Source of the DNA: Treponema sp.
GTDB taxonomy: Bacteria > Spirochaetota > Spirochaetia > Treponematales > Breznakiellaceae
Length of the DNA stretch: 16,401 nt
Assembly (NCBI GenBank): GCA_031290325.1
Contig: JAITNU010000091.1
Coordinates: 1 to 16,401, forward strand
Reading direction: 5' to 3'
Positions 1 to 7,641 of this stretch are shown one piece after another (position 1 is the stretch's first letter; each line of letters opens with the position of its first letter). The notes under the pieces are model-generated. The model worked only from the letters and a program-made list of their open reading frames with translations. It had not been told where the DNA came from and searched no databases. The position numbers were made by a program, and so were the translations under genes.

Positions 1-439
1 CCGAGGGGAACAGGCGTCTTTCAAAGACCCCTAAGATGATGAGGGTGATGAGGGTGATGCCCACTGCGACTGCTGCGGCCAGGAACATACCTGCACCGAT
101 GGCCAGCCCGATGGCCGCGATGAGCCACAGGGAAGCGGCAGTGGTAAGCCCCTTGATGTTGTTACCCAGCCGGATCATGGCCCCGGCCCCGAGGAAACCA
201 ATGCCGGAAACCACCTGGGCCGCGATTCGTCCGGGGTCCCCGTTTTTCATGGCGGAAAACTCCTGGGGAAGCCAGATGGACAGGAGCATCAGGAGGGTTG
301 CACCAGTGGCGATGAGCACATGGGTCCGCAGACCTGCCACCTGATGCCGGCTGGACCGTTCAAACCCGATGATGGCGCCTGCCAGGAATCCAAGCCCTAA
401 ACGAATAATCATATCCAGTTCGGTTAAGTGTGACGACAT
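1..439 (-). CDS. MgtC/SapB-family membrane protein (partial, C-terminus beyond the window)
   Basis: The first 146 codons of an MgtC/SapB-family inner-membrane protein are visible. Family hallmarks occur in the expected order: GAIIGFER (residues 21-28), AGLRTH (35-40), GIGFLGAGAMI (79-89) and GLTTAASLW (97-105), between hydrophobic helices at about 11-26, 40-57, 75-90 and 103-137. MgtC proteins are linked to growth in low magnesium and, in pathogens, to survival in macrophages; SapB-like relatives are widespread and mostly uncharacterised. The ATG at 439 is preceded by a GGAAGGA-type ribosome-binding site and lies 1 bp past the stop of the upstream membrane-protein gene, so the two are very probably co-transcribed and translationally coupled. 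Family assignment is firm; the physiological role here is not shown by the sequence. Confidence 0.88.
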   Translation of the reverse strand, partial: MSSHLTELDMIIRLGLGFLAGAIIGFERSSRHQVAGLRTHVLIATGATLLMLLSIWLPQEFSAMKNGDPGRIAAQVVSGIGFLGAGAMIRLGNNIKGLTTAASLWLIAAIGLAIGAGMFLAAAVAVGITLITLIILGVFERRLFPS

Positions 440-440
440 C

Positions 441-1217
441 TCAATCCTTCCAGGGAAAAATGAAATTCTTCAACGACCGGGTTCCGGTCTTTTCCCGTTC
501 ATCAATCAAAATAGCATCCCAGGGAATCCGGCGCCGGTCCGCATCGGGGTTTACCTCAAGCCAGTCGTACTTGAGGAGCCGCAGCCGCAGGGCTTCGTCC
601 AGGTACAGCAACATTCCCGCAGGTCCGGGAAAGAGCAGGGCCAGCAGCACCGAGAGGGCCACCATAACGGTGTTATACACCAGGGAAAAGATGCAGAACC
701 CGGGATTATCAAAAAAGATGATAAAACATTTTTTTATTGCCTTGAGTATGTTTGTATCCAGCCGGGAGCGGATTGAGAGGAAGAACTGGAGCGAAAGGAT
801 ACCCACCACCATGGTCCAGAAAATCACCGCCGCCAGTAACAAGCCCACCAGGGAATTCTCCATGTTCATATAAAAAGGAATGGCAACGCTCACCAGAATC
901 CAGCCCAGGAATACAAAGCCTCCCATCACCAGTCCTGCAGGCCAGGCGCGCCTGAGATTCGCAAAAAAATCCCCAAACCCGAAGGAGCCATAATCCGATA
1001 CCGCTTTAAGAGAGAGGGCCGCAGCGGCCAGATACACACAACACCATAAGATGCCCACACCAAAGACGGCCACCGAAAGGGCAGGAAGGGATTCCAGCAG
1101 AGAGGGGATAAAAACCGGAAGGGACACTGAGGCGATAAACCCTAAATTTACCAGGGCAACCCTGAACAAATTATCCCAGAGATCAAAAAAGGTCTTTTTT
1201 ACAAGAAATCCAAGCAT
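441..1217 (-). CDS. Multi-pass integral membrane protein, possibly YesL/DUF624-like
   Basis: A 258-residue very hydrophobic protein with about five or six membrane helices (roughly residues 20-40, 45-70, 92-115, 122-148 and 170-200) and a charged cytoplasmic tail (about 205-258) rich in Asp, Arg and Lys. The opening pattern, an amphipathic stretch followed by DLWDNLFRVALVNLGF, recalls YesL/DUF624 proteins, often found near sugar-uptake genes; this is only a weak resemblance. It sits 44 bp after the XRE gene and 1 bp before the MgtC gene, suggesting one minus-strand operon. There is no clear ribosome-binding site before the ATG, and a TATAAT box at 1224-1229 lies so close to it that a transcript from it would be nearly leaderless. 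Function not recognised. Confidence 0.75.
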   Translation of the reverse strand: MLGFLVKKTFFDLWDNLFRVALVNLGFIASVSLPVFIPSLLESLPALSVAVFGVGILWCCVYLAAAALSLKAVSDYGSFGFGDFFANLRRAWPAGLVMGGFVFLGWILVSVAIPFYMNMENSLVGLLLAAVIFWTMVVGILSLQFFLSIRSRLDTNILKAIKKCFIIFFDNPGFCIFSLVYNTVMVALSVLLALLFPGPAGMLLYLDEALRLRLLKYDWLEVNPDADRRRIPWDAILIDEREKTGTRSLKNFIFPWKD

Positions 1218-1223
1218 AAAGCT

Positions 1224-1229
1224 ATTATA
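1224..1229 (-). promoter_or_regulatory. Possible -10 box (TATAAT) immediately upstream of the membrane-protein gene
   Basis: Read on the minus strand, TATAAT lies six bases before the ATG at 1217. A start site at the usual 6-8 bases downstream would coincide with the start codon, giving a leaderless mRNA. No good -35 hexamer is found 16-18 bases upstream, so this may be chance in AT-rich sequence. The box is part of a short direct repeat, GCTATTAT, present at 1221-1228 and 1231-1238 on the plus strand. Confidence 0.3.
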
Positions 1230-1261
1230 CGCTATTATTGGCAGGCCGTCTACTAAAACTA

Positions 1262-1615
1262 CTATTTCCTGTGCTTTACCGCATCTTGATGGGTCTTCAG
1301 GGTTTTTAACAATGCAAGGGCAATCGTGCGGTCATTTTCATCAAGCTGTTCAATGATTTGTATTGCCGACCGTATTTCAGGAGTCAAATATGCAAACTTT
1401 TTTTCACGGGACATTTCGTGTCCAGTTACCAGGTATTCCACTGAAACGCCTAACACCTGTGCAATTTTGACGGCGGCATCGACGGAGGGAGTGTAACCAC
1501 ATTCCCTCAAGTAACTGTCAATGGTCTGTTTTTTTATACCGGATAATGCAGCAAGTTCTTTTACAAGCATATCAGCATATTTCAACTGTGCTTTTAAATT
1601 TTCTTTAAACCCCAT
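1262..1615 (-). CDS. XRE-family helix-turn-helix transcriptional regulator
   Basis: A 117-residue protein with an N-terminal Cro/C1-type DNA-binding domain (about residues 6-66). The recognition segment is around LAALSGIKKQTIDSYLRE (21-38), followed by PSVDAAVKIAQVLGVSVEYLVTG (43-65), the typical helix 4-5 ending of XRE proteins. The C-terminal 50 residues are helical and charged (LTPEIRSAIQIIEQLDENDRTIALALL), probably a dimerisation helix pair. The ATG at 1615 has no convincing Shine-Dalgarno sequence; a TATAAT box on the minus strand at 1655-1660 could start transcription. It is divergent from the acyltransferase pair across an AT-rich control region and upstream of two membrane-protein genes on its own strand. 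It is a candidate autoregulator and regulator of one or both units (inference). Confidence 0.88.
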   Translation of the reverse strand: MGFKENLKAQLKYADMLVKELAALSGIKKQTIDSYLRECGYTPSVDAAVKIAQVLGVSVEYLVTGHEMSREKKFAYLTPEIRSAIQIIEQLDENDRTIALALLKTLKTHQDAVKHRK

Positions 1616-1649
1616 AAGTAAAAAATATGAGAAAAATCATAAAACGATG

Positions 1650-1678
1650 TTGACATTATAAGTATATTACGATATATT
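1650..1678 (+). promoter_or_regulatory. Sigma70-type promoter for the acyltransferase pair, overlapped by a minus-strand -10 box
   Basis: TTGACA (1650-1655), a 17-base spacer and TATATT (1673-1678) form a near-consensus plus-strand promoter, with an expected start near 1685 and a leader of about 75 bases. On the opposite strand TATAAT (1655-1660) overlaps the -35 region and points to the XRE gene. An imperfect inverted repeat, ATCAT-AAA-ACGAT (1636-1648), adjoins the -35 box, and two TACGATT copies lie 8 bases apart at 1714-1728; these are candidate operator sites. Promoter geometry is read directly; regulator binding is inferred. Confidence 0.72.
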
Positions 1679-1760
1679 TTTATTCTAAGTAGTAGTATTC
1701 TGATAATATTAAATACGATTTTACGATTATTTTTCAAGAGGAGGGGCGTAGGAAACTGAA

Positions 1761-2798
1761 ATGAAGGAATTCTTACTCAAATTGTTGCCATGTGCTGTGT
1801 TTAGCATACTCATAACCGTGGTATTGCCGGTGGTTATAGACCCCTATAACGTATTCCATTACAACAATATACGGGATAACGGGGTCGAACCGAATAAAAA
1901 CTATGTGAAGATGCGTTACATTCTGGATAATCCTGATAGGTTTAACGCATACCTCTTCGGTTCTTCACGAGTCAGCGGAATTGATGTTGATAGAATGAAG
2001 GGTTTGCATTGTTACAACATGACCTATTCAGAAGGTGTTCCTCTGGAGCATCTTAACAATCTGGAAACATTTCTGCAAACTGGTATTGTTCCAAGAATGG
2101 TCTTGATAGGTATTGATAATCTTGCTTGTTTTGTAAATCCAAAACTACACAAAAATCAACTCTTACGTACTCCTCCTCCTGAAAGCAATGGTATCATGGA
2201 GACTATTACATTTTTACTAAACTATTTTAACCCAAATGTATTAATATCAGTACCAATAATCCTTTCACATAAAAGCGATGAACAAAATTATAGAAAACAA
2301 TTTTACAAAAACGGGGGAAGATTGAGAAACAGCACTGTATCTTTAAAAAAATACAACTGGGATGAAGCTGTACCAGCATGGGGCGATCAATATGATAACC
2401 GAACAGAAGAAGCCATCATGGAGATTCAAAAAATTATTGATTTATGCAATGTACATAATATCCGCTTACTCATTTTTACCAACCCGATGCACGTACTAAC
2501 CTATCAAAAATCCGTAGAAAACGGATACCTTGATTTTTTACACCGTTTGTCTGATATAACCGAATACTACAATTTTTCCAGCATTAACGATGTTACCACC
2601 AATAACAACTATTATCATGAAACCAGCCATTACAAAATTTCGGTTGGAGATATGATCATTGATAGAATCTTCGATAATGGCATTGATGAACCATTACAAG
2701 CCCAGGGGTTTGGTTATTATGTTACCAAAAACAACAGAGATGCCTTCTTTGCGCTCCTGAATACTCAAATCAACAAAGGAAATTCCCATGCTTTTTAA
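1761..2798 (+). CDS. Membrane-anchored SGNH/AlgX-DltD-like protein, partner of the downstream MBOAT acyltransferase
   Basis: A 345-residue protein with one N-terminal uncleaved-looking membrane anchor (about residues 5-25), the remainder probably extracytoplasmic. A beta strand leads into YLFGSSRVSG (64-73), where Ser69 aligns with the nucleophile block of SGNH hydrolases. Near the end, YYHETSHYKISVGD (284-297) resembles the family's last block, with His290 as candidate catalytic base. This arrangement is characteristic of proteins encoded beside AlgI-type MBOAT enzymes, such as the AlgJ/AlgX and DltD classes, which take an acyl group exported by the MBOAT and place it on a glycan. The ATG at 1761 follows AGGA with a 7-base spacer. 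The gene overlaps the next one by 11 bp. It is AT-rich compared with genes at 4300-12100, a possible sign of transfer. Confidence 0.72.
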   Translation: MKEFLLKLLPCAVFSILITVVLPVVIDPYNVFHYNNIRDNGVEPNKNYVKMRYILDNPDRFNAYLFGSSRVSGIDVDRMKGLHCYNMTYSEGVPLEHLNNLETFLQTGIVPRMVLIGIDNLACFVNPKLHKNQLLRTPPPESNGIMETITFLLNYFNPNVLISVPIILSHKSDEQNYRKQFYKNGGRLRNSTVSLKKYNWDEAVPAWGDQYDNRTEEAIMEIQKIIDLCNVHNIRLLIFTNPMHVLTYQKSVENGYLDFLHRLSDITEYYNFSSINDVTTNNNYYHETSHYKISVGDMIIDRIFDNGIDEPLQAQGFGYYVTKNNRDAFFALLNTQINKGNSHAF

Positions 2799-4206
2799 TT
2801 CAGTATCTTTTATGATTTTTTTACCCGTCGTTTTTACGCTCTTTTGGCTCATTCCGCATACCCGGCGCTGGATGGTGCTATTAGTTGCCAGCTACTATTT
2901 TTACATGAGCTGGAATGTCAATTATATTTTTTTAATACTATTCACCACAATACTTTCGTATCTCTGTGCCCTTTTGATGGAAAAAATAGCAAGTAAGAGA
3001 ACAAAAAAACTGCTCATGCTCTTAGGTGTCGCCCTCAGTTTGGGGATACTGTTCTTTTTTAAGTATTTTAATTTTGTAAGCGAATCGCTGGTATATTGTT
3101 TACAGGTATTTTCACTGCCAGTACATCACCTGACCCTCAAAGTGTTGCTGCCTGTGGGGATTTCATTTTACACCTTCCAAACCATGAGTTATGTACTAGA
3201 TGTGTACAAAGGGATCATACCCGCAGAAAGGCATTTCGGAAAATATGCGGTGTTTGTGTCTTTTTTTCCTCAATTAGTCGCAGGTCCAATAGAGCGTTCC
3301 AAAAGCCTGCTACCTGAAATAAAGAAACAGCATACCTGTAACTGTGATAATGCTGTCCTCGGTATAAAACTGATTGCCTGGGGATTTTTCAAAAAACTGG
3401 TGATCGCGGATAATATCGCACCCTATATTGATTCGGTGTATAATAACCTCAGGATGTACTCAGGATTTGTACTCATATTTGCCACAGTCTTATTTGCGTT
3501 TCAGATTTACTGCGATTTTTCTGGCTATTCTGATATTGCCATTGGGGTTGCAAAACTATTTGATATATCCTTAATGACCAATTTTAAAAGTCCCTGTTTT
3601 TCAGCTTCCATAAAAGAGTTTTGGACCAGATGGCATATTTCATTATCAACATGGTTTCGGGACTATGTGTATATCCCCTTGGGCGGTAATCGAACAAGGC
3701 ACAAGTGGAATGTACTCATCACCTTTTTGGCAAGCGGCTTATGGCATGGCGCACATTGGACCTTTGTGCTCTGGGGCGGATTACATGGAATCAGTCAAAT
3801 AGTAGAAAAGGTACTGCCAAGCCCTATAAAACAAAAAAGCAGCCTCCCCTGGCTCTTCCGTGTTGTGCTGGTATTTTTCTTTGTGTGCTTTACGTGGATA
3901 TTCTTTCGGGCAAATACCATCGCTGATGCCTTCTATATTATATCCCATTTGTTTTCCGGTATAGAGAATCCAAAAAACTATATGTTAACTGCCTGGTCCG
4001 TACCAAGGAAACAAAATGTCCTCAAGGGCTGTTGTGGAATTGTACTGCTTTTGTGCTATGATTTTGTATCATTAAAGGCAGATGCCTGGAGAAACGTACA
4101 AAGATACCCTCTTGCTATCCGGTATAGTATATATTTTGGCCTCATCCTCATCATTCTCTTGTTAAGAGCTGCAGATTCCCAGCAATTTGTTTACTTTCAG
4201 TTTTAG
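2788..4206 (+). CDS. MBOAT-family membrane O-acyltransferase (AlgI-like)
   Basis: A 472-residue polytopic membrane protein of normal length for the AlgI/DltB/PatA group. Signature segments: LPVGISFYTFQTMSYVLDVY (121-140), FFPQLVAGPIER (159-170), QIYCDFSGYSDIAIG (239-253), FWTRWHISLSTWFRDYVYIPLGG (278-300) and SGLWHGAHWTFVLWGGLHG (316-334), with His283 and the catalytic His320 both present. The C-terminus ends in FVYFQF, as is common in the family. MBOATs of this type move acetyl (or D-alanyl) groups from a cytoplasmic donor across the membrane for transfer to an exported glycan. The start overlaps the upstream SGNH-like gene by 11 bp with AAAGGA at 2775-2780, so the two are coupled. No alginate or teichoic acid genes are nearby, so the acceptor glycan is unknown. 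Confidence 0.93.
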   Translation: MLFNSVSFMIFLPVVFTLFWLIPHTRRWMVLLVASYYFYMSWNVNYIFLILFTTILSYLCALLMEKIASKRTKKLLMLLGVALSLGILFFFKYFNFVSESLVYCLQVFSLPVHHLTLKVLLPVGISFYTFQTMSYVLDVYKGIIPAERHFGKYAVFVSFFPQLVAGPIERSKSLLPEIKKQHTCNCDNAVLGIKLIAWGFFKKLVIADNIAPYIDSVYNNLRMYSGFVLIFATVLFAFQIYCDFSGYSDIAIGVAKLFDISLMTNFKSPCFSASIKEFWTRWHISLSTWFRDYVYIPLGGNRTRHKWNVLITFLASGLWHGAHWTFVLWGGLHGISQIVEKVLPSPIKQKSSLPWLFRVVLVFFFVCFTWIFFRANTIADAFYIISHLFSGIENPKNYMLTAWSVPRKQNVLKGCCGIVLLLCYDFVSLKADAWRNVQRYPLAIRYSIYFGLILIILLLRAADSQQFVYFQF

Positions 4207-4229
4207 GGGTACAAAAGCTGGATGCCCCC

Positions 4230-4258
4230 TTGATCTGGCCCGTGGATTAAACTATAGT
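4230..4258 (+). promoter_or_regulatory. Sigma70-type promoter for the PPOX-like gene
   Basis: TTGATC (4230-4235), a 17-base spacer and TATAGT (4253-4258) lie in the 70-base gap after the MBOAT gene. The expected start is near 4265, giving a short leader that begins at the ribosome-binding site AGAGG (4265-4269). The gene at 4277 is therefore probably a separate transcription unit from the acyltransferase pair. Confidence 0.55.
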
Positions 4259-4276
4259 AATCCCAGAGGTAATGAT

Positions 4277-4672
4277 ATGAATGAAGTAATCAAATTTCTA
4301 CAGGATAATAAGGCCTTCTTTCTGGGCACTGTGGATGGGGATCAGCCGCGGGTACGGCCCCTCAGTTTCGTCATGGTCTATGAGGGGAAGCTGTCCTTCG
4401 GTACCAACAAGCAGAAGCCGATGTCCCAGCAGATGAAGGCCAATCCCAAGGTGGAAATCAGCTCTGTTTCCCCTGATGGCCGGACCCTGCGGATCAGCGG
4501 GAAGGTAGCCTTTAATACGGCTAAGGCGGCCAAGGAAAAGGCCCTGGAAATTATGCCCAACCTGAAACGGATGTACACCGCAGATGACGATGTCTTCGAG
4601 ATCTTCTATCTTGAAAGCGGAGTCGCCGTCTTCAGCGATATGCAGGGGGGAAAACAGGAGATCACCCTCTAG
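4277..4672 (+). CDS. Pyridoxamine 5'-phosphate oxidase-like (PPOX) flavin-binding protein
   Basis: A 131-residue protein of the small PPOX/split-barrel FMN-binding class. The fold is indicated by an N-terminal helix (MNEVIKFLQDNKAFFLGTVDG), the strand pair QPRVRPLSFVMVYEGKLSFGTNK (residues 22-44), MSQQMKANPKVEISS (48-62) and a C-terminal strand (EIFYLESGVAVFSD). Members bind FMN, F420 or haem and include reductases of unknown substrate; it is too short and divergent to be called the vitamin B6 enzyme PdxH. The start at 4277 is chosen because AGAGG lies 7 bases upstream and because the family's first helix begins there; an in-frame extension to 4187 would overlap the MBOAT gene and has no family support. 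Its end overlaps the convergent glycosyltransferase gene by 4 bp, so the two stop codons interlock. Confidence 0.85.
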   Translation: MNEVIKFLQDNKAFFLGTVDGDQPRVRPLSFVMVYEGKLSFGTNKQKPMSQQMKANPKVEISSVSPDGRTLRISGKVAFNTAKAAKEKALEIMPNLKRMYTADDDVFEIFYLESGVAVFSDMQGGKQEITL

Positions 4673-5859
4673 CTTACCGGGGTTCCCTTCCAGTGAACTT
4701 TAACCCCGCAAAAGCCCAAAATCGTCAGATAGGTAAAGTATATGGGGGTAAAGACAAGCTGCAAGAGGTAGGCGGCCCCGGCTTTGGGGAGGGATGACCC
4801 GAAAAGACTGAGGGTGGCGATGGTATTGCCGGTCATGGCAAGGAGTACTGCCGCGCTCAGGGGCCAGAGGGACGGGAAAAAAGGCAGGAGCGGTATGGCG
4901 ATGATGCCCATGGAAATGGTAATCATCAGGAAACCGAAGTTAAAACGGGTAAAGGGATCAGGACTGAAGAGGCCCCCATTATTCCAGCGGAGGGTCTGGT
5001 TGATGAAGTCCTTCCAGGATGTTTCCCGGCTGGTTATCACATGGGCATCCTGCCCGCATACCGAGCGGATCTTATAGGCCGAACAGGACCGGACCTGGGA
5101 AATGAGGGCCGCGTCTTCTGTGGGAGATGGTGGTACCGTATCATAACCGCCGATGGCTTCCAGCACTGCCCGCCGGAGGATGAGGTTGTTCCCGAACCCG
5201 CCTCCGGCAGCGCCAAGGCCGGTTGAACCGGCCAGGTACAGGTACCTTATGGCATGGTCGAAACATTGATACAGGTGAAAGAAGCCGGTGGAATGAACAA
5301 CCCCAGGGGAGGCTTCCGGCCTTTTAAAGACCGGTCCGATGGCAATGCCGGTTCGTGCATCAGCCTGCATTCGGGCCACCATGGAAAAAATCCAGCTCCG
5401 GGGCACCTCGCAGTCTGCATCGGTAAAGAGGATGAATTCCCCAAAGGCGATTTCAATGCCCCTGCCCAGGGCATACTGCTTGTGGTTCGGTCCGGGGTTT
5501 TCCTGCAAGGTAATAATGTGGACTTTAGCCGCCCTGGTTCCCGGTGATGAACACGCGGCGGCAAAATCAAGGAGCATCCGGGGGCTTTCATCAGAGGAGT
5601 GGTCGTCAATAAAAATATACTCCACCCCGGGATAATCCTGGAGGGCCAGGCTTTTCAGCAAGCCCCCTATGCGGAGGCTTTCATTATGAACCGGGATAAT
5701 CACCGAGACTGTGGGAAGCGGGGAGAGGGCAAGACGCTCCGTCCCAAGGCAGATCCGTTTATCCCGGAGCCATTCCCGCACAAGGCCGATGATCATGGCG
5801 CCATGAAGCCCAACGAATATAACGGCGAACCCAAACCGGAAAATAGTATACCAAATCAA
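4669..5859 (-). CDS. Membrane-bound family 2 glycosyltransferase (processive-type GT2)
   Basis: A 396-residue protein if translation begins at the TTG at 5859, chosen because AGGGGG precedes it with a 5-base spacer; the reading frame stays open to a TTG at 5922 that lacks such a site. One N-terminal membrane helix (about 5-28), then a GT-A domain: TVSVIIPVHNES (50-61), YIFIDDHSSDES (81-92), the DxD-type metal/nucleotide-sugar motif FTDADCE (145-151), TED (247-249) with the catalytic-base candidate Asp249, and QTLRW (288-292), the Q-x-x-R-W motif of processive GT2 enzymes. About three C-terminal membrane helices follow (about 307-330, 337-355, 365-383). It probably extends a lipid-linked or exported glycan at the cytoplasmic face. 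Its proximity to the O-acyltransferase pair is suggestive, but the genes are not in one operon. Confidence 0.87.
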   Translation of the reverse strand: MIWYTIFRFGFAVIFVGLHGAMIIGLVREWLRDKRICLGTERLALSPLPTVSVIIPVHNESLRIGGLLKSLALQDYPGVEYIFIDDHSSDESPRMLLDFAAACSSPGTRAAKVHIITLQENPGPNHKQYALGRGIEIAFGEFILFTDADCEVPRSWIFSMVARMQADARTGIAIGPVFKRPEASPGVVHSTGFFHLYQCFDHAIRYLYLAGSTGLGAAGGGFGNNLILRRAVLEAIGGYDTVPPSPTEDAALISQVRSCSAYKIRSVCGQDAHVITSRETSWKDFINQTLRWNNGGLFSPDPFTRFNFGFLMITISMGIIAIPLLPFFPSLWPLSAAVLLAMTGNTIATLSLFGSSLPKAGAAYLLQLVFTPIYFTYLTILGFCGVKVHWKGTPVS

Positions 5860-5879
5860 GGGCACCCCCTGTAGATTAC

Positions 5880-5908
5880 TTGCGATTCTCAACAGGATAT
5901 GATATATT
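5880..5908 (+). promoter_or_regulatory. Sigma70-type promoter for the SUMF1-like/VWA unit
   Basis: TTGCGA (5880-5885), a 17-base spacer and TATATT (5903-5908) sit in the 113-bp gap between the divergent glycosyltransferase and the exported protein starting at 5973. The expected start is near 5915, leaving a leader of about 58 bases with GAGGAG (5958-5963) before the GTG. The same GATATATT -10 context occurs at 1671-1678. Confidence 0.55.
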
Positions 5909-5972
5909 AGAAATAATAGCAATTTATGTATTCAAGTTATTGACTGAGATAAAAATTGAGGAGAACAGTATC

Positions 5973-7598
5973 GTGAAAAAATTGCCCAGCTTACTAACCC
6001 TCATGTTACTAATGGGTGTCTCCCTTGCCGCTCAGGTGCAGCCTAAGCCGGCCCTGGTGTTGCTGCCCTTTACCGATCAAACCGGTGGGGATGAGGAAAC
6101 CATTATAATACTCCTGGCAAACCTGGATAGTATCCGTAATGCCTTTACCATGGTACCCACTCATACCAATTTCAATGGCCTCATCACGGAATTGCAATCC
6201 CAGGAGCCCGCCAATCCAGAGGGGGTAAAAAATGCCTTGTATGCCGATTTTGCGGTAACCGTACATACCGAGAGATTGGCGGAGGGCAATCTGGTGCTTA
6301 TCAACATAGTAAACACCGGGACCCTGCAAGTGCTGGCCGGGGATTACCGGAAATACGGTGAAATAAAAGATCTGCGAACCCCACTGCCGGATATAGCGCA
6401 AAAGATATTGAACGCTACCCAGATACCGGCGAATAAGCCCACCCTTGCGATACTGCCCTTTTATACCCCTGCTGCCGGAGGGGTAGACACCACTTTATTG
6501 ACTCGTTTATTGACCATTGACCTCGCTAATACGGAGAAATATGCCGTGGTGCCCTGGGCGCTTACAACTGGTACTGAACGGGGAACCCCTTCTGGCATCA
6601 TTGATGGTGAGCGCATCAAGGCCATAGGAACCGCAGCCAATGTCCAGTATGTACTGACCGGGGATGCGTTGAACCTGAGAGCAACGAATCTGGTTATGGG
6701 TTTTATATTGAATGCTGCAAATGCAGATATTGTAAGCGAAGGTGAACTGGAATATACGGTCATTACCGGTGAACTGGACTTAATACCGGAATTTGCAGCA
6801 GTAATGACCGGGACACAAACCAATGATACCATTACCCATATTGGTACCCATACTGAAAATACCGGGAATAATCTGGTACGCATAGAACCTGGGGTCTTTA
6901 CCATGGGGAGTCCTGGGGCAGAATCGTTCCGGGATCCTGATGAAATAGAACATCAGGTTATGATGAGCGGGTTTTATATGGGGCGGTATGAAGTAACGCA
7001 GGAGGAATATGAGGCCCTCATGGGGACGAATCCCAGCGAATTCAAAGACCCAGAGCTGCCGGTGGAACGGGTAAGCTGGTTCGATGCGGTACGGTACTGT
7101 AATGCCCGGAGCGAGCGGGAAAGGTTGACACCGGCGTATACGATCAGTGAAACAGAAATAATCTGGATTCATAATGCCAATGGATACCGTTTACCCACAG
7201 AAGCTGAATGGGAATACGCATGCCGGGCAGGTACCACCACGGTGTTTAATACGGGGAATAATTTGACTGTTGAGCAGGGTAATTATGATGGGAATTATCC
7301 CTATGAAAAGAATCCAGCGGGGATATACCGGAACAAAACAACGCCGGCAGGGAGCTTCACACCGAATGCCTGGGGCCTGTATGATATGCATGGAAATGTC
7401 TATGAATGGTGCTGGGATCAGTATAAGACGGCCTATAATTCAGCAGACCTGAATGGCTCCATCAATGCCGATGCGGTGATCCGCGGGGGGAGCTGGTACA
7501 GCGAGGCTCGATTCCTGCGTTCCGCCAATCGAGCGCATGCCGCTCATACGACCCTGAATAGCTATATTGGCTTCCGGGTAGTACGTTCCAGCTTATAG
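5973..7598 (+). CDS. Exported protein: two CsgG/TolB-like domains fused to a SUMF1 (FGE-like) domain without catalytic cysteines
   Basis: A 541-residue protein starting at GTG 5973, chosen for GAGGAG upstream and because it opens a clear signal peptide (KK, then a hydrophobic run, VSLAA-Q near residue 21). Residues 27-140 and 157-270 form two related halves: each starts with a strand (ALVLLPFTD; TLAILPFYTP) and later has YADFAVTVHTE or NVQYVLTGDALN, as in CsgG/TolB-N/LpoB-type periplasmic domains. Residues 301-538 are a SUMF1/formylglycine-generating domain: RIEPGVFTMGS, GYRLPTEAEWEYACRAG (404-420), GLYDMHGNVYEWCWD (468-482), RGGSW (504-508) and GFRVVR (533-538). By counting back from GFR, positions of human FGE Cys336 and Cys341 are Ala512 and Ser517, so sulfatase-activating chemistry is unlikely; a binding or scaffold role is inferred. 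It lies 43 bp before the VWA gene with no terminator between. Confidence 0.85.
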   Translation: MKKLPSLLTLMLLMGVSLAAQVQPKPALVLLPFTDQTGGDEETIIILLANLDSIRNAFTMVPTHTNFNGLITELQSQEPANPEGVKNALYADFAVTVHTERLAEGNLVLINIVNTGTLQVLAGDYRKYGEIKDLRTPLPDIAQKILNATQIPANKPTLAILPFYTPAAGGVDTTLLTRLLTIDLANTEKYAVVPWALTTGTERGTPSGIIDGERIKAIGTAANVQYVLTGDALNLRATNLVMGFILNAANADIVSEGELEYTVITGELDLIPEFAAVMTGTQTNDTITHIGTHTENTGNNLVRIEPGVFTMGSPGAESFRDPDEIEHQVMMSGFYMGRYEVTQEEYEALMGTNPSEFKDPELPVERVSWFDAVRYCNARSERERLTPAYTISETEIIWIHNANGYRLPTEAEWEYACRAGTTTVFNTGNNLTVEQGNYDGNYPYEKNPAGIYRNKTTPAGSFTPNAWGLYDMHGNVYEWCWDQYKTAYNSADLNGSINADAVIRGGSWYSEARFLRSANRAHAAHTTLNSYIGFRVVRSSL

Positions 7599-7641
7599 TA
7601 GTGTGTTTGTTTTTATATTTTAAAGATAGAAAGAAGGAACT

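Noticed and set aside
5247..5635. Several open frames on both strands within the glycosyltransferase gene
   Set aside because: They are shadows of a GC-rich coding sequence; only the minus-strand frame carries GT2 motifs.
5860..5922. Longer glycosyltransferase start at the TTG at 5922
   Set aside because: No ribosome-binding site there, and it would overlap the predicted promoter of the divergent gene; the TTG at 5859 has AGGGGG upstream.
5973..7598. Active formylglycine-generating enzyme (sulfatase activator)
   Set aside because: Both catalytic cysteine positions are replaced (Ala512, Ser517) and no sulfatase gene is nearby.
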